DNA of 64,000 bases, from the NCBI GenBank assembly GCA_009741485.1, contig CM019236.1, forward strand, positions 65,805,176-65,869,175. The letters are read 5' to 3'. The first letter of the stretch is position 1, and each line of letters starts with the position of its first letter. The position numbers were made by a program, and so were the translations under genes. This DNA is from Malurus cyaneus samueli (taxonomy: Eukaryota > Chordata > Aves > Passeriformes > Maluridae). Below, piece by piece: positions 21,511 to 32,411 of this stretch. The notes under the pieces are model-generated. The model made no database searches. It was not told where the DNA came from and was given only the letters and a program-made list of their open reading frames with translations.

Positions 21511-23270
21511 CACCACACACCCGACGGACACGAAAGGAGACCGATTCCTAGCTCTGGATTGAAGCAACATCCTGCCCTGCTTCACCTCTCCTCTCGGCAC
21601 TTTGGGAGGGTGAGCAGCAGTCACCAGACTGGACCGGAACATTCAAAGAAATCAAAACACAAGGCACAACGGGGAGAGGTATATGAATAAAAGGGTTACG
21701 GTATTAATCCCTAGCAAAAGCTGGTGAGGGTGGGTTTGTGGCACGGAGGGGCCCTGTAAAGGGGGTTTCTCTGTAATAGAGAAATTCTTTTCCCAACGGG
21801 GTTTGGAAAGAAAGAGACCTCCTTCGCTGATCCACAAAACAGAGCCTGAAAGAGCTCTACAGGCTCAGTGCAGCAACGCACCTGAAAGGCTCAGGGGCTG
21901 GAATCCTCTCTGCTGAGGGTGGCAAAGAACCAGCAGGGCAGGTTCTTGCATGTCAATGCCTTATACTAGACTGTCTGCTCTGCTTTGCACATAGGGTTAG
22001 GCCTGCTGAACTGTGTAAGTGGGAGAGTCGCTGGTATCGATATTGCTTCCAACTCTAACTGCTTTTTTTCATTTCTAAAGAGAACATGGGGTGTATCATC
22101 CTCTCAAGTATGCAGATACCCCGAATCCCCATTAAATGTAATGATTGAAAACATTGGCGGGTCAACCGGAGGAGGCGCAACACGGATAGTCAGGCTCTGC
22201 ACATGCGTTGGGCATTTTAAGGTCTTAGAACTGAAGGAGATGCCAAAGTTGGGAGTCTGGATAATGAAAGTGTTGATTACTGAGTTATTAGTGGAAACTC
22301 AAGTCCAGGGAGGTATGAGGATTGAGATATGCGGAAGTTTTGCAATACTTTTAAACAGAGACAAACCTACATCAGCCGAGAAGGCTGGTGGAGATGGTTC
22401 ACTAAGGAGAAGAGAGGAATGGAGGATCACCCCCTGTCCCCCGGTGCTGCCCGTGGCCGTGGAGAAGGAGGGGAGTGCAGCACCTCCTCACCTGCCGCTG
22501 GCCAGCCCTCCACAGTCTCCGGGCTGGAAGGGCGGAATGACTGCCAACACACCCCACCAGCCCGATAGCCCTGGGGAACAGGTAGCGGGGCTGAGAGGGC
22601 CGAGGGATACCACAGCATCCGACAAGCCCTGGTGGCGGGAGCGGGGCCGGAGAGGGGACCGGGTCACCAGCACCGACAGCCCCAGGTGGGAGGAGTGGGG
22701 CCGGAGAGGGGACGGGTCCGCCACCAAAGCACAAACAGCCCCCTGGGGCGGGAGCGGGGCTGAGAGGGGCCGGGTCCCCACCTGCCCGACAGCCTGGTGG
22801 GAAGGAGTGGGGCCAGAGAGGGGCCGGGTCCCGCCACCGCCGATAGCCCTTGGTGGGAGAGTGGGCTGGAGAGGGGCGGGTCCATCACGCCCCGACCACC
22901 CTGGGGGCGGGAGCGGGGAAGACCCGAACGATCAGTTGCCAAACAAAGGGAGAAAACAATTCGCAAAGGCAAGTCGACAGCCAATACAAAAAACCCTCGA
23001 ACCAGAGAGCCAAGGCAGATTACATTCCCTATGACTAGTGGTTTCCAGGCTCCACTGCTGTAACCAAGTTCGTAACCATGACTACACTGACCAGTGAACT
23101 CGAGTGGTTATCAGTTTGGGGTCCGAAATTTGTCTTTCCCTATAACCCCTTACTCTGTGCACAAAAATTAGTCAAAAGCTCATTTGCTTTGAGAGGAGAG
23201 GTACTGGAAACAGGGAAGAAAGATCCGCTCACCCTGGAATGTAAAGCCACTGGCAAAGAATGAGAGAACT
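21510..23270 (+). pseudogene. ERV-like leader and internal sequence with long open frame
   Basis: Downstream of LTR-D the plus strand has splice-donor-like sites (AGCTGGTGAGG at about 21719; TGTGTAAGTGG at about 22013) and then a 349-codon open frame (21985-23034). Its first third is ordinary in composition. Its last two thirds are translated minisatellite rich in Gly, Arg, Pro and Trp. I find no Gag motif. The frame may be open only because a GC-rich repeat lacks stops. It could be a decayed gag leader of a different ERV class or unrelated DNA; no function is proposed. Confidence 0.3.
22563..22930. repeat. GC-rich minisatellite
   Basis: Six to seven imperfect units of about 52-60 bp on the plus strand, each with the pattern acaGCCC..GGTGGGAGGAGYGGGGC.GAGAGGGG.CGGGTCC. 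The G-clusters on one strand could fold as G-quadruplexes. CpG is frequent. Confidence 0.85.
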
Positions 23271-24719
23271 GAAAAGACTAACTAAGGTAAAAACCTCTGT
23301 AGGGACCATTAAGGCAGCTTTGAAAATTATTTATTCTATTTCACTTTCATTAGAATTTATTTGTTCTCCAACTATTGTAATCTGCCTTCATCTACCAATG
23401 GAAGTATCTTATATGACATGTATTTAGAATTATGATTTCACAATTCACTTTATTCTGACACTCTCATCTACTCATTTTTTGTCTTCTCAGTCCATTATTT
23501 TGTCTAGTTCTTTATCTACTGCATTCATTCCTGGTCATTCATTCCTCCTCAACTCAGGTCTCCTTATTTCCTTGTAAATTCCACACAAAGTCCATAATTC
23601 AGACATGGTAATGATTTATTTTTGAGTTTTTGAATGTTCATTTGTGAACACGGAATGTTAGTGCTTTTTGTATAGCAGTTACAGTTCAACTGCAGCAGCA
23701 CTATATGGAAAAAACCATCCTCTAAAACTGTTGGTACATTACAACTCGAAAACCTGTAATTTTTTTTGTCAAACCTAGTGATCTTTTTTAATGAATGAAT
23801 ATACATTGGACACGTTACAGCCCTGGGTGTATGGATGTCTTAATATCCTATTAGCAATAGCAGACCAAAATCTGATGGGTCCTGTTAAAAGTCAATGTTA
23901 TATTAATCTACTGTAAATTTTCTGGAATTGAATAGCATCAGCTGAGGAGTTAAGCTGGACTTGGGCAGCACACTTCCTTTTCAAAAAATAATTAATTCAG
24001 CAATTTAGAGACAGAGAAGTTTATCTTTACCTCAAGAGAATATGCATTTATAAAAATCTGCCCTTTCCATGAACATCACTATCAAAATGCATACAGGTGA
24101 TTTATTTTTAGCAACGAATCAACAAAATTGTTGTTGGCGAATATTTTAAACTTTTGTTATAAATTAAAGAGAAAACATAATTAGGAAGATGTTTCCTATT
24201 GTTAAGTGACATATAACAGTGAAGGATGTGATCTCCCTTTAACAGCTTTCAGGAATGTTAAAGCTTTGGACAAAATACTCTACAATAGCTAACATTGGTA
24301 AAATCTGTTTGTTTGGTAAAAACAGCACTGAATATTGTGCCACATAAAAGTTCTATAGAAGGCCAAATACTTTACATCTGTCATGGGGAAGCACTTTTTC
24401 TTTTCTTATTATTTTGCTATACGTTTACCCATGTTTCAATGAACTTACGCATATTTGCATATTCCTATCATTCTTATAAACCAGTGACAGGTGGATCTGT
24501 CACATAATAGAATCAGAAAAAGGGAAGATTGATTTATTTTTATTTCCATGTATTGTTTGGCTGGCTCAAATATTTTGCATTTTTGTTTTTATGTAAGTGA
24601 AAAATATTCTTAATAAATATTCATGAGTTAGCCTGCCTTTCTACCCTCTCTAAAAAAAAAATGGCCCTTGCTAAAGGCTTTACAGACAAAATCTCAAGAA
24701 AAAAGTGAGCTAGGGGGAC
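23271..24719. other. no gene recognised
   Basis: AT-rich intergenic DNA with many stops in all frames. No repeat family was recognised. Confidence 0.4.
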
Positions 24720-25746
24720 ATGATATTCTACAGAGTGACCTTGAAAGGCTTGAGCGGGCCTATGTAAAGTTCCAAAATTCAGCCAGGCTAGGAACAAGGT
24801 CCTCTAACTGGTTTGAGTGCCATATCTGGTATAAATATAGACTGACAAATTAATTGATAGGGATAAGCCCTGCGGGTAAGAAACTGGGGACATTGGTGGA
24901 GGAAAACTTCATTAGGATCCAGCACATAACTAAGTCAACCACACCCAGGGCAAGTTCATCATCTCGAGGGAGGTGACTTAAGAAAAGACATGGGCCAATT
25001 TAACTGGGCCTGGAGGAGGGCTGCAAAACTTATCAAAATGGGGGAACATTTTGCCCTTGTAAAAAGGCTGGAGAGATGAGGTTATTCACTTGGATAAGAG
25101 AAGGCTGTGATCAGAGCTTATGACAGACTTTCAAAATATAAATGAGATGGGTAGATTCTTATATCTATATCTATATATCTATGTATCAGACATCTATATA
25201 TCAAACATCTGTATATCTGTACCTATCATCTAATAATCATCTATTATCTATATATTATTATCTATAATCTATTTCACATCTATATAATCAGACATTATAT
25301 ACAAACATTGTAATATCTGTATTTATATCTATTCATCTTATTCTATATATCTTGTTCTATATACATTACTAATATTATTAATCCATATATCTATATTTTA
25401 ATATTTCTATTTTAGATAGATAGATAATAGATAATAGATAGAAGATAGATAGATGGATAGATAGATGGATAGATAAAGACTTTTTTATCAAAGCGTGTAG
25501 TTTCAGGACAAGAAGCAATGATTTTAAATGAAAAGTAGGTCAATCTGGGTTAAATGTAAAGAAATTCTTTACTGTGTGAGTGGTGAGATACTGGAACAGG
25601 ACTCATCATTGATACTGATCAAGGTCAAGTTGGATGGGGCTTTGAGTAATCTGGTCTGGTGACAGATGTCTCTGCCTGTGGCAGGTGGGTTGGACTGAAT
25701 GGCCTTTGAAGGTTCTTTTCAGACCAAACCATTTTATGATCCTATG
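24720..25746 (+). mobile_element. CR1 LINE 3' end containing a GATA/TATC microsatellite
   Basis: The plus strand follows the 3' part of CR1: 'gaccttgaaaggcttgagcgg', 'ggaggagggctgcaaaactt', and, after the microsatellite, 'ttggatggggctttgagtaa', 'ggtgggttggactgaatggcc' and the terminal 'ccattttatgatcctatg'. It is interrupted at about 25155-25485 by tetranucleotide repeats. The coding part is truncated to the extreme C-terminus of ORF2 plus 3' UTR. Confidence 0.85.
25157..25485. repeat. TATC/GATA microsatellite within CR1
   Basis: TATC-type units (25157 onward) degrade into TATA/ATCT mixtures and end in GATA-type units (25412-25480). Both strands of the motif therefore occur head to head, making a self-complementary tract. 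Confidence 0.9.
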
Positions 25747-26154
25747 TTTATGCTTTGAAGCATATTCTATTTTTCTTCAGCCTAGATGGATACCTATTTT
25801 GTCCACTATTGTTCTGGATACAATAAAATACTGAAAACATTGATGTCACTGATGTCTACAATCACTAAAAAATTAAGACCCCCTAAAACCTATTTTCTTA
25901 CAGAAGTGAATATGCACATATAAATACCAATTGTTTTCCTATCACAGTATAACAGTATACAGCTGTGTCAATGTTTTTACATTTTGTTAATATATATAAA
26001 TAAAAAATAGAAAAATGTATACACATATATATGTATATAATGATTATTATTAAAATTTTAAGCATTTTTGGGGTAATGTGATAAATTTTGAAGTTTTATT
26101 TTTAGTGCAATTAATATGGTACTTAACTTAAACACACTTAATTCCACAGGTTAA
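25747..26154. other. no gene recognised
   Basis: AT-rich DNA including a TATA/CATA-rich stretch near 25990-26040. Nothing coding was seen. Confidence 0.4.
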
Positions 26155-27260
26155 TGTGATGTTTTTGGCTGGAGTAGAGTTAACTTTCTTCACAGTAGCT
26201 AGTATGGGGATGTGTTTTGGATTTGTGTTGAGCATAGAGCTGATAGCACAAGCATTTTTTTGTTCTTGCTGAGAAGGGACTGCATGGAGCCAAGGCCTTT
26301 TCTGCTTTTCTTACTACCACCCTGTGAGGAGGCTGGGAGTGCATGGGAATTTGGGAGGGGACACAACCAGGACAGGTGACCCAGCTGACCACAGGGATAT
26401 TGTGGTAAGCCATTATAAGGCCTAGGCCTGGTAAGGGCAGAGAAGGTCTGTGAAGGTTCTGGAACAGTCTGAATGGTTGGTCAGCAGCCGGCTGGTGCTG
26501 TAATGGTTCCAGTGGGGCCCAGTCCTGAGTACCCTTGTGGCCGTGAGAACCACTAACGTACCTGAATGGCAGAGGGAGTCAGCACGCGCCACCTGCAATG
26601 GCAGGACTGCCATATATGGAGTTAGTAGGGGTCTGAGAACGTTAAGTTACTGTTATTACCGTTATGAAAAGCGTTACGTCTAACTGCCGCAGCCATTACG
26701 AGCCAAGGGTATAAAATGCCTCGGCTTCCGTTAATAAGGCGGATGAGATAGCACGTACAACCAAGTCTACGAGGTCGTTTATGTGTCTCTCCCATCTCCC
26801 CGCAAATGGCCGCTCCAACAAGAATATTCCAGAATCCTGATTGTCATTGTGTAAAGTGAGGGGAGAAGGAGGAAGGGGAGGGACATTTGGAGTGATGAGG
26901 TTTGTCTTCCCAAGTTGCCGTTACATGTGAGGAGGCTCTGCTCTGCTGGGGGTGTCTGAATACCTGCCCAGCCACAGGAAGCAGTGAATTAATTGCTTTT
27001 TTTGCTTTGCTTTTGTGTGCAAGTTTTTGCTTTCCCTATTGGAACTCTCTATCAACTCACCATGGGCTTTTGTAAGCTTTACCCTTTGCAGTTTTTGTGC
27101 CAGATCAGCGTAGAGCAGCGGCATGGAATTGGGCTGCTGGCTGGGCTTAGTTACTTAACTGCAGAAGAAATGCTGTTTGTCAGAAAATTGTTAACTAGAA
27201 TCAAATTCTCTGAGGCAAAGGTATTTGGTTTTACTATTTTTCCAAGCTCCTTGTGAGTTT
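26155..27260 (+). mobile_element. avian ERV LTR (LTR-G), split by a nested LTR
   Basis: The segments 26155-26400 and 26821 to about 27260 look like one LTR. The first begins TGTGATGTTTTTGGCTGGAG with the GTAGAGTTAACTTTC phrase common in avian LTRs. The second resumes with TATTCCAGAATCC, completing the GGGATATTCCA-like motif cut at 26400. The 420-bp unit between them is a separate insertion. The outer right end is approximate, and the strand is inferred from similarity to known avian LTRs. Confidence 0.6.
26401..26820 (+). mobile_element. solo LTR nested in LTR-G (LTR-H)
   Basis: A 420-bp unit with canonical ends, TGTGGTAAGC and CGCTCCAACA, and a good TATA box (TATAAAA, 26710-26716) on the plus strand about 110 bp from the 3' end. 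Flanks are GGATAT on the left and AGAATAT on the right, an imperfect duplication. CpG density is higher than in its host, consistent with a more recent insertion. Confidence 0.75.
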
Positions 27261-27553
27261 TTTTTTATTCTGTATGTCAAGAGAAAATGAATCTTTCTTT
27301 CAATATGGTACTTTAGGATTACCTATTTTTAGAGTTTATAAAGGATCCTTAAGCATATGCATCAATTAGGACACACTCTATTCAACAAGCTATTTAATTA
27401 CATTAATTAATCACAATCATTTCACCAAACTCATGGATATGGTTAAAATAGGAATAAAGGATCAAAAAGAAAATACAGAAACTGGTCTGTTATAGGCAAC
27501 AAAACTTATTGTTAAAGTCTTGGAATTGGAAAATATTTCCTGATTCTCTGACA
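27261..27553. other. no gene recognised
   Basis: AT-rich spacer between LTR-G and LTR-I. No feature was seen. Confidence 0.4.
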
Positions 27554-27558
27554 GAATC

Positions 27559-28450
27559 TGTCCCGCTGTGAAAAGAGGGAATCGGGAAGGATTCTTTTAT
27601 TAGATTTCTTGGACAAAAAATAAAGCGCAAACACAGCAATATTGTATCTGAGAACTGTTTATTTATAAAGAAGGGTAAGTGTTCCCACCACTTCCTACCA
27701 AAGGGGATAGAAGGAAACAGGGGGGGAGGGAGAAACGGAAGAGACAGAAAGCGACAGATTGTTACAGTACCCTGGACCATCGACAGTCAAGCTCGGCAAA
27801 AGAGCGTGTGTGCTGCGAACACAGGAGCCTGAAGCTTTCGAGGTGGGCTTGAAAGCGATTTCCAAGCGGCACCGCGGTGCCCTCCGTCGCCAAGAACATG
27901 GTTGCCGTGGCTATGGGCCTCGTGAGATAGCTGCACTGCTGAGGGCAGCTGGGGCTCGGACTGCTGTGGGACCACGACAGCGCGTGTGGGCAGGCCTTCG
28001 GGAAGAAACAACACGAGGCTGTTGCGGGTGAGCTCCTCGGGGAAGGCGAAAAGAGCACGGGAGATAGGTAGGACAGGGAGGCAGACAGGAGAAAAGAAGA
28101 AGGGGCGGGGGGGGGAAAGGTGGCCTCCATGTGGGTCCCTGCTCCTTCCAGGAACTCCAAGGAAAAATGGCCCCGGTTGTGTCACAGTTACTGCTTTTAT
28201 ATGCCTCGCCCCCTCCTATTTCCCGCGCGTTTTTCCCGCGCTGTTTTCCCCGGGCATCCGGGCATCTGCCCCAGCAGCAATGGGGGCAGGGGATTGCAGA
28301 GCGGTGGGGGAAGCTGTCTCTCCTGTGAGTGGCTGCCGGGCGAAACCTCCCAAGGGACAAGGCTCCCTGCAAGCACACTACTCCTGGAAGCCATTTTTTA
28401 CCTCGTGGAACATATGTTGAGGCATGAATAAGAATCAGACTGGTCTCTCA
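27559..28450 (-). mobile_element. solo LTR (LTR-I, copy 1)
   Basis: An 892-bp unit from TGTCCCGCTGTG to GGTCTCTCA, flanked by GAATC (27554-27558) and GAATT (28451-28455), a 5-bp duplication with one change (or GATTC/GAATTC read as 6 bp). On the minus strand it has a TATA box, CATATAAAA (28195-28203), and an AATAAA (27658-27663). It is closely similar to the copy at 61893-62798, same orientation. Frames inside it are not genes. Confidence 0.88.
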
Positions 28451-28955
28451 GAATTCATAACTCCAAATCATCTGGACACTACAAAAATTGCACATTCCCG
28501 AAGAGAATTAAACTATGAACCAAAAAAATCTCAGAAGCTATTAGACTATGTGTAACTGATGTTAGGCAATAAGTGCCTAACAAAAATGCCTCTGAAAACC
28601 AATTCATTTCAGGACCTTTAAGTCTTTACACAGGACTTCTGGATATTCCAACTTTTCAACACCTGGGGCCAATAAGCTGTTTTGGTGTAGGGAGAGATGA
28701 GTTCTAAAGACTACACAAATTGTATTTTTTTTATTAAAAATTCAAAGCTTCGTGGGGGTTTCTACCTCGCTTGTTTTAATCAAGTATGCCTGCTAGTGTA
28801 CTCTAGTGTAGTAAATCTATGAATTGACTTCCTCTCTCAGTAACTTTCAGTCCTCCCTCAGCACCCTAGACCAAACATCTATTTGAGCACTTGAGCATAA
28901 ATTGCAGAGCTGGGGTTTTGTGTGAAACCTTATCTTTCTAGAGCTCCTTGGGAGT
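28451..28955. other. no gene recognised
   Basis: AT-rich DNA after LTR-I. No coding or repeat signature was recognised. Confidence 0.4.
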
Positions 28956-29125
28956 TTTCAGAGCAAGAACTCTGTTAGGAAAATTAATCCACAAGCACCA
29001 GAGGTTTATGTCCAAAAAGAGACAGAGGAGCCCTGTAACTTTATTCAAATAAAGAGAGAGAGTCATGGGCATTTCCATGGGGTCTCTCTCATTGATGGAG
29101 GGTGCAGCTTCCTTTCTATCCCAAT
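28956..29125 (-). mobile_element. partial LTR-like sequence (LTR-J) abutting the purine array
   Basis: On the minus strand this reads TTTATTTGAATAAAG (polyadenylation-like, about 29040-29055) beside a short GAGA/TCTC run. This resembles the R region of avian ERV LTRs. It passes directly into the degenerate left end of the GGAA/GCGC array. No TSD or second copy was found. Confidence 0.4.
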
Positions 29126-31212
29126 TTCCCCCCGATCTGGCAAGCGAACGGGAAGCACCAGCAGAAGGAAGCGCAGAAACGAAGCGCGGACACCGTAGGC
29201 AAGAAGACCGCGGAAGGCAAGCGCGCAAGGAAATGACGCGCTGAATACGGAAGGTAAGGCGCGAGGGAAGAAGGAAAGAGCGTACAAGGAAACCGAGATA
29301 GGAGACGGCACGCGCACAGGACGACCAACAGCAGCGATAGGACGCCATCGAAGGCCGTGAAGGCGCGAGACAGAAAGGAAAGAGAAGGAAGAGAAGGAAG
29401 CCACGCGCGACCCAGAAAACGCAAACGGAACGGCGCGGAAAGCGAGAGAGCACGCGCCGAAATTCACAACATCCACGGTGACGCAGAACACTACCCACTA
29501 CCAATCACCAACGCACGAAGGAGCGAAAGCGGAAGAAAGAAAGGAGGGAGAGCGCAAGCGAAACGGAGATTGGCCACGGAGACCCAAGGACAGTGAAACG
29601 AGGCCGGCGAGCAACGAAGAAGCGGAGCCAAAAAGAAGCGCACGCGAAGGCGTCGAACACGGGAAGGCAGACGGAAGGAAGGGAAGTGCAGCGCACAAGA
29701 AGGAGGCAACACGACCGCGCGACCCATTGAAGAGAAAGACGGCCACAAACCGGAAGGAAGGAAGGAAGGCGCGAAAGGACGCCGACCGGCAAGGAAGAGG
29801 AACCGAAGAGAAGAAAGAAGAAGAACGCCCGCGGCAAGGACAGCGCACACGCGGATGGCACACGATAAGAACGCACTGGCCCCAGCGCAAGCACCACCAA
29901 AGGGAAGAGAACAGGAACGAAAACGCAGAGGAGGCCCGCGGAAGGCAACGAAGACGCGCAGGAAGGACGCAGAAGAAGGCAAGGCGGAACAAGAGCATAG
30001 GACCCGAAATGGCAACGCGCGGGAAACGGAAGCGACTGCGGCAAGGAAGACAGGCCGTCGGAACGGAAGCGCGCGGAAGCGCACAGGAAGGAAGGATGGA
30101 ATGCGCGGAAGGTAGGCGCGGATGGAAGGAAGGCCGGAAGGAAGGAAGGAAGGAAGGAGAAGCGCGGCGGAAGGAAGGAAGGAAGGAAGCGCGGAAGGAA
30201 GGCGCGGATGGAATGAAGGAAGGAAGGAAAGAAGAAGGAAGAAGAAGGAAGGAAGGAGGAAGGAAGGAGGAAGGAAGGAAGGAAGAAGAAAGGAAGGAAG
30301 GAGGCGCCGGAAGGAAGGCGGCCGCGAAGAAGGTGAAGGAAGGAAGGCGAAGGAAGGAAGGAAGGGGCGAAGAAGGAAGGAAGGAAGGGATTTTGGAATT
30401 ATGGAAGGAATTTTGGAAGGAAAGAAGGAAGGAAGGCGCGGAAGGAAGTATGGAAGGCGCGGAAGGAAGACAGGCGCGGAAGGAAGGCGCCCGGAAGGAA
30501 GGATGGAAGCGGTGAAGGAGCGCGGAAGGTAAGCGGAAGGAAGGCGCGGAGTGAAGGCGGCGAAGAGAAGCGGGAAGGAAGGAATGGAAGGAAGAACGAA
30601 AGGAAGGAAGGCCGCGCGGAAGGAAGCGAAGGCGCGAAAGAAGGGAAGGAAGGAAGGAAGGGATTTTGGAAGGAATTTTGGGAGGAAAGGTAATTTTGGA
30701 AGGAAGGAAGAAGGAAGGAAGGGAAGGAAGGAGGAAGGAAGGAAGGAAGGCGCGGAAGGAAGGAAGGCGCGGAAGGTCGGAAGGAAGGGGAGGAAGGAAG
30801 GGGAGGAAGGAAGGGAAGGGAAAGGAAGGAAAGGAAGGAAGGAAGGAATTTTGGAAGGATTTTTGGAAGGAATTTAGGAATTTATGAATGAAGGAAGGAA
30901 GGAAGTAAGTTGGGAAGGAAGGAAGGAATAAGGCGCGGAAGGAAGGAAGAAGGAAGGAAGGAAAGGAGGAAGGAAGGCGCGAAACGGAAGAAGGAAGGAA
31001 GGAAGGAAGAAGGCGCGAAGGAAGGAAGGCGCGGAAGGAAGGGAGGAAGGAAGAAGGCACGGAAGGAAGGAAGGAAGGGAAGGAGGGAAAGAGGGAAAAG
31101 GGAAAAAAAAAAAAAAAAAAAAAAAAAGGAAGGAAGGAAGGAAGGCGCGGAGGAAAGGAGGAAGGAAGGAAGGAAGGAAGGAAGAAAGAAGGAGGGAAAA
31201 AAGGAAAAGAGG

Positions 31213-31246
<34 letters not shown>

Positions 31247-31550
31247 AAGGAAGGAAGGCGCGAAGGAAGGAGGAAGCGAGGAAGGAAGGAAAGGAAGGAA
31301 GGAAGAGGAAGGAAGGCGCGAAGGAAGGCGCGGAAAGGAAGGAAGGCGCGCAAGGAGGAAGGCGGAAGAAGGAAGAAGGAAGGCGCTGAAGGAAGGAAGG
31401 TGCGGAAAGAAGGTGCGGAAGGAAGGCCGCGAAGGAAGAGCGCGGAAGAGCCGCGCGAAAGGACGGGCGAAGGGCCGTGAGCCGAAAAGGCAAGGCGCGG
31501 AAAGGCAAGAGACGAGCCAGACGAACGACGGAATGACAGCAAGGCACAAA
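29126..31550. repeat. large GGAA/GCGC purine-rich array (left arm)
   Basis: About 2.4 kb of almost pure purine plus strand built from GGAA units punctuated by GCGC or GCGCGG spacers (aaggcgcggaaggaagg). The left 1 kb is degenerate, 30.1-31.4 kb is the purest part, and the right margin decays again. Embedded GGAATTTTGGAAGG islands recur near 30390, 30660 and 30845. Two long A runs lie at 31103-31127 and 31213-31244, each with the same preamble. Very long open frames cross it on both strands, but they encode only repeats (Lys-Glu-Gly-Arg or Ser-Phe-Leu-Pro). Confidence 0.95.
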
Positions 31551-32411
31551 GACGGCACGCCCAAGCTCTCACCCTTCCGAAGTACCCTTCCAAACAATTT
31601 TTACAAACCACACAAAGTCTTAGAAAAACTGTGGACTTGCTATGGCTGCATTTTTATTATCTGGAATTGGCCCAGGACGCCCCCCCGCCTTCTTGCTGCG
31701 CTAGTTGGCTCACTTTAATACTGAGAAGATTTCCTAGTATGGTCTTGCGACGCAGCGAACCCTCCTGCTGGCTGTCATCCGGGAGGCCCAGCATAATGGC
31801 CTCAGACCATTTTTTCACTCATATTACCTGGTCCGTGTTATGCAACATTTATTCTATATCTTCTTTTTTTTCCGTTAGAGCTTCTGAAAATACATTGGAA
31901 ATTTTTGGACTATTCTTGACATTTTTATACTTCTAATTGGGATCGCGGCACCATCACATTGTACGGTATTGCTTTTTGAATGAACTGTTAATTTCAAATG
32001 TAATTCTCTTCCTGCCTGGGATAGTTTTGCTGTCGTTCTTCTTCACTGATTTAGACCTTCTGCCTTCAGAGTGAAGCCATCACTTGCAGACTGCTATTTA
32101 GAATCACTATATTTTAAATGACTATTTCTACTTTGAAAGTATGTTGGGAAGTAAAATGTGATCGATTTTCAATCAGTAATCCTGTGCTCCTCTGTGGAGC
32201 CTTGTGTGCAATGAGGAAAGCCTGATAAACATCAGGGCTGCACACACAAAGGTCAAATGTGGAATCACTTTGTTGTTTCTTAACCTGGTATGAGGAGGAG
32301 GGAAGGGGTAGAAATCTTCACAGCAACATCTCTTGTTGCTGGGATAAAGTAATTTGACACACACCATTTCTTACCCTGTATGTGTGCTGGTGTCTTTTTG
32401 TTTTGACAAGG
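31551..32411. other. no gene recognised
   Basis: Unique-looking DNA between the array and an LTR-A fragment. It contains a short C-run near 31680. No domain was recognised in the 101-aa frames here. Confidence 0.4.

Noticed and set aside
21496..21516. Identification of a specific tRNA primer for the PBS-like sequence
   Set aside because: TGGCACCACACACCCGAC starts with TGG as a PBS should, but I could not match it confidently to any tRNA 3' end.
21985..23034. 349-aa frame as a real host gene
   Set aside because: Two thirds of it is translated minisatellite, and the N-terminal part has no known domain. I kept it only as ERV-like sequence of unknown function.
27762..28420. Several 100-155-aa frames on both strands in LTR-I copy 1 (and equivalents at 62.16-62.80 kb)
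   Set aside because: They lie wholly inside an LTR with TATA and polyadenylation signals, overlap each other, and are not frame-conserved between the two LTR copies.
29498..31597. A 699-aa open frame on the minus strand, and 345-aa (29478-30515) and other frames on the plus strand
   Set aside because: They translate the GGAA/GCGC array (Ser-Phe-Leu-Pro or Lys-Glu-Gly-Arg repeats). Stops are absent because the repeat unit lacks them; no domain, no unique sequence.
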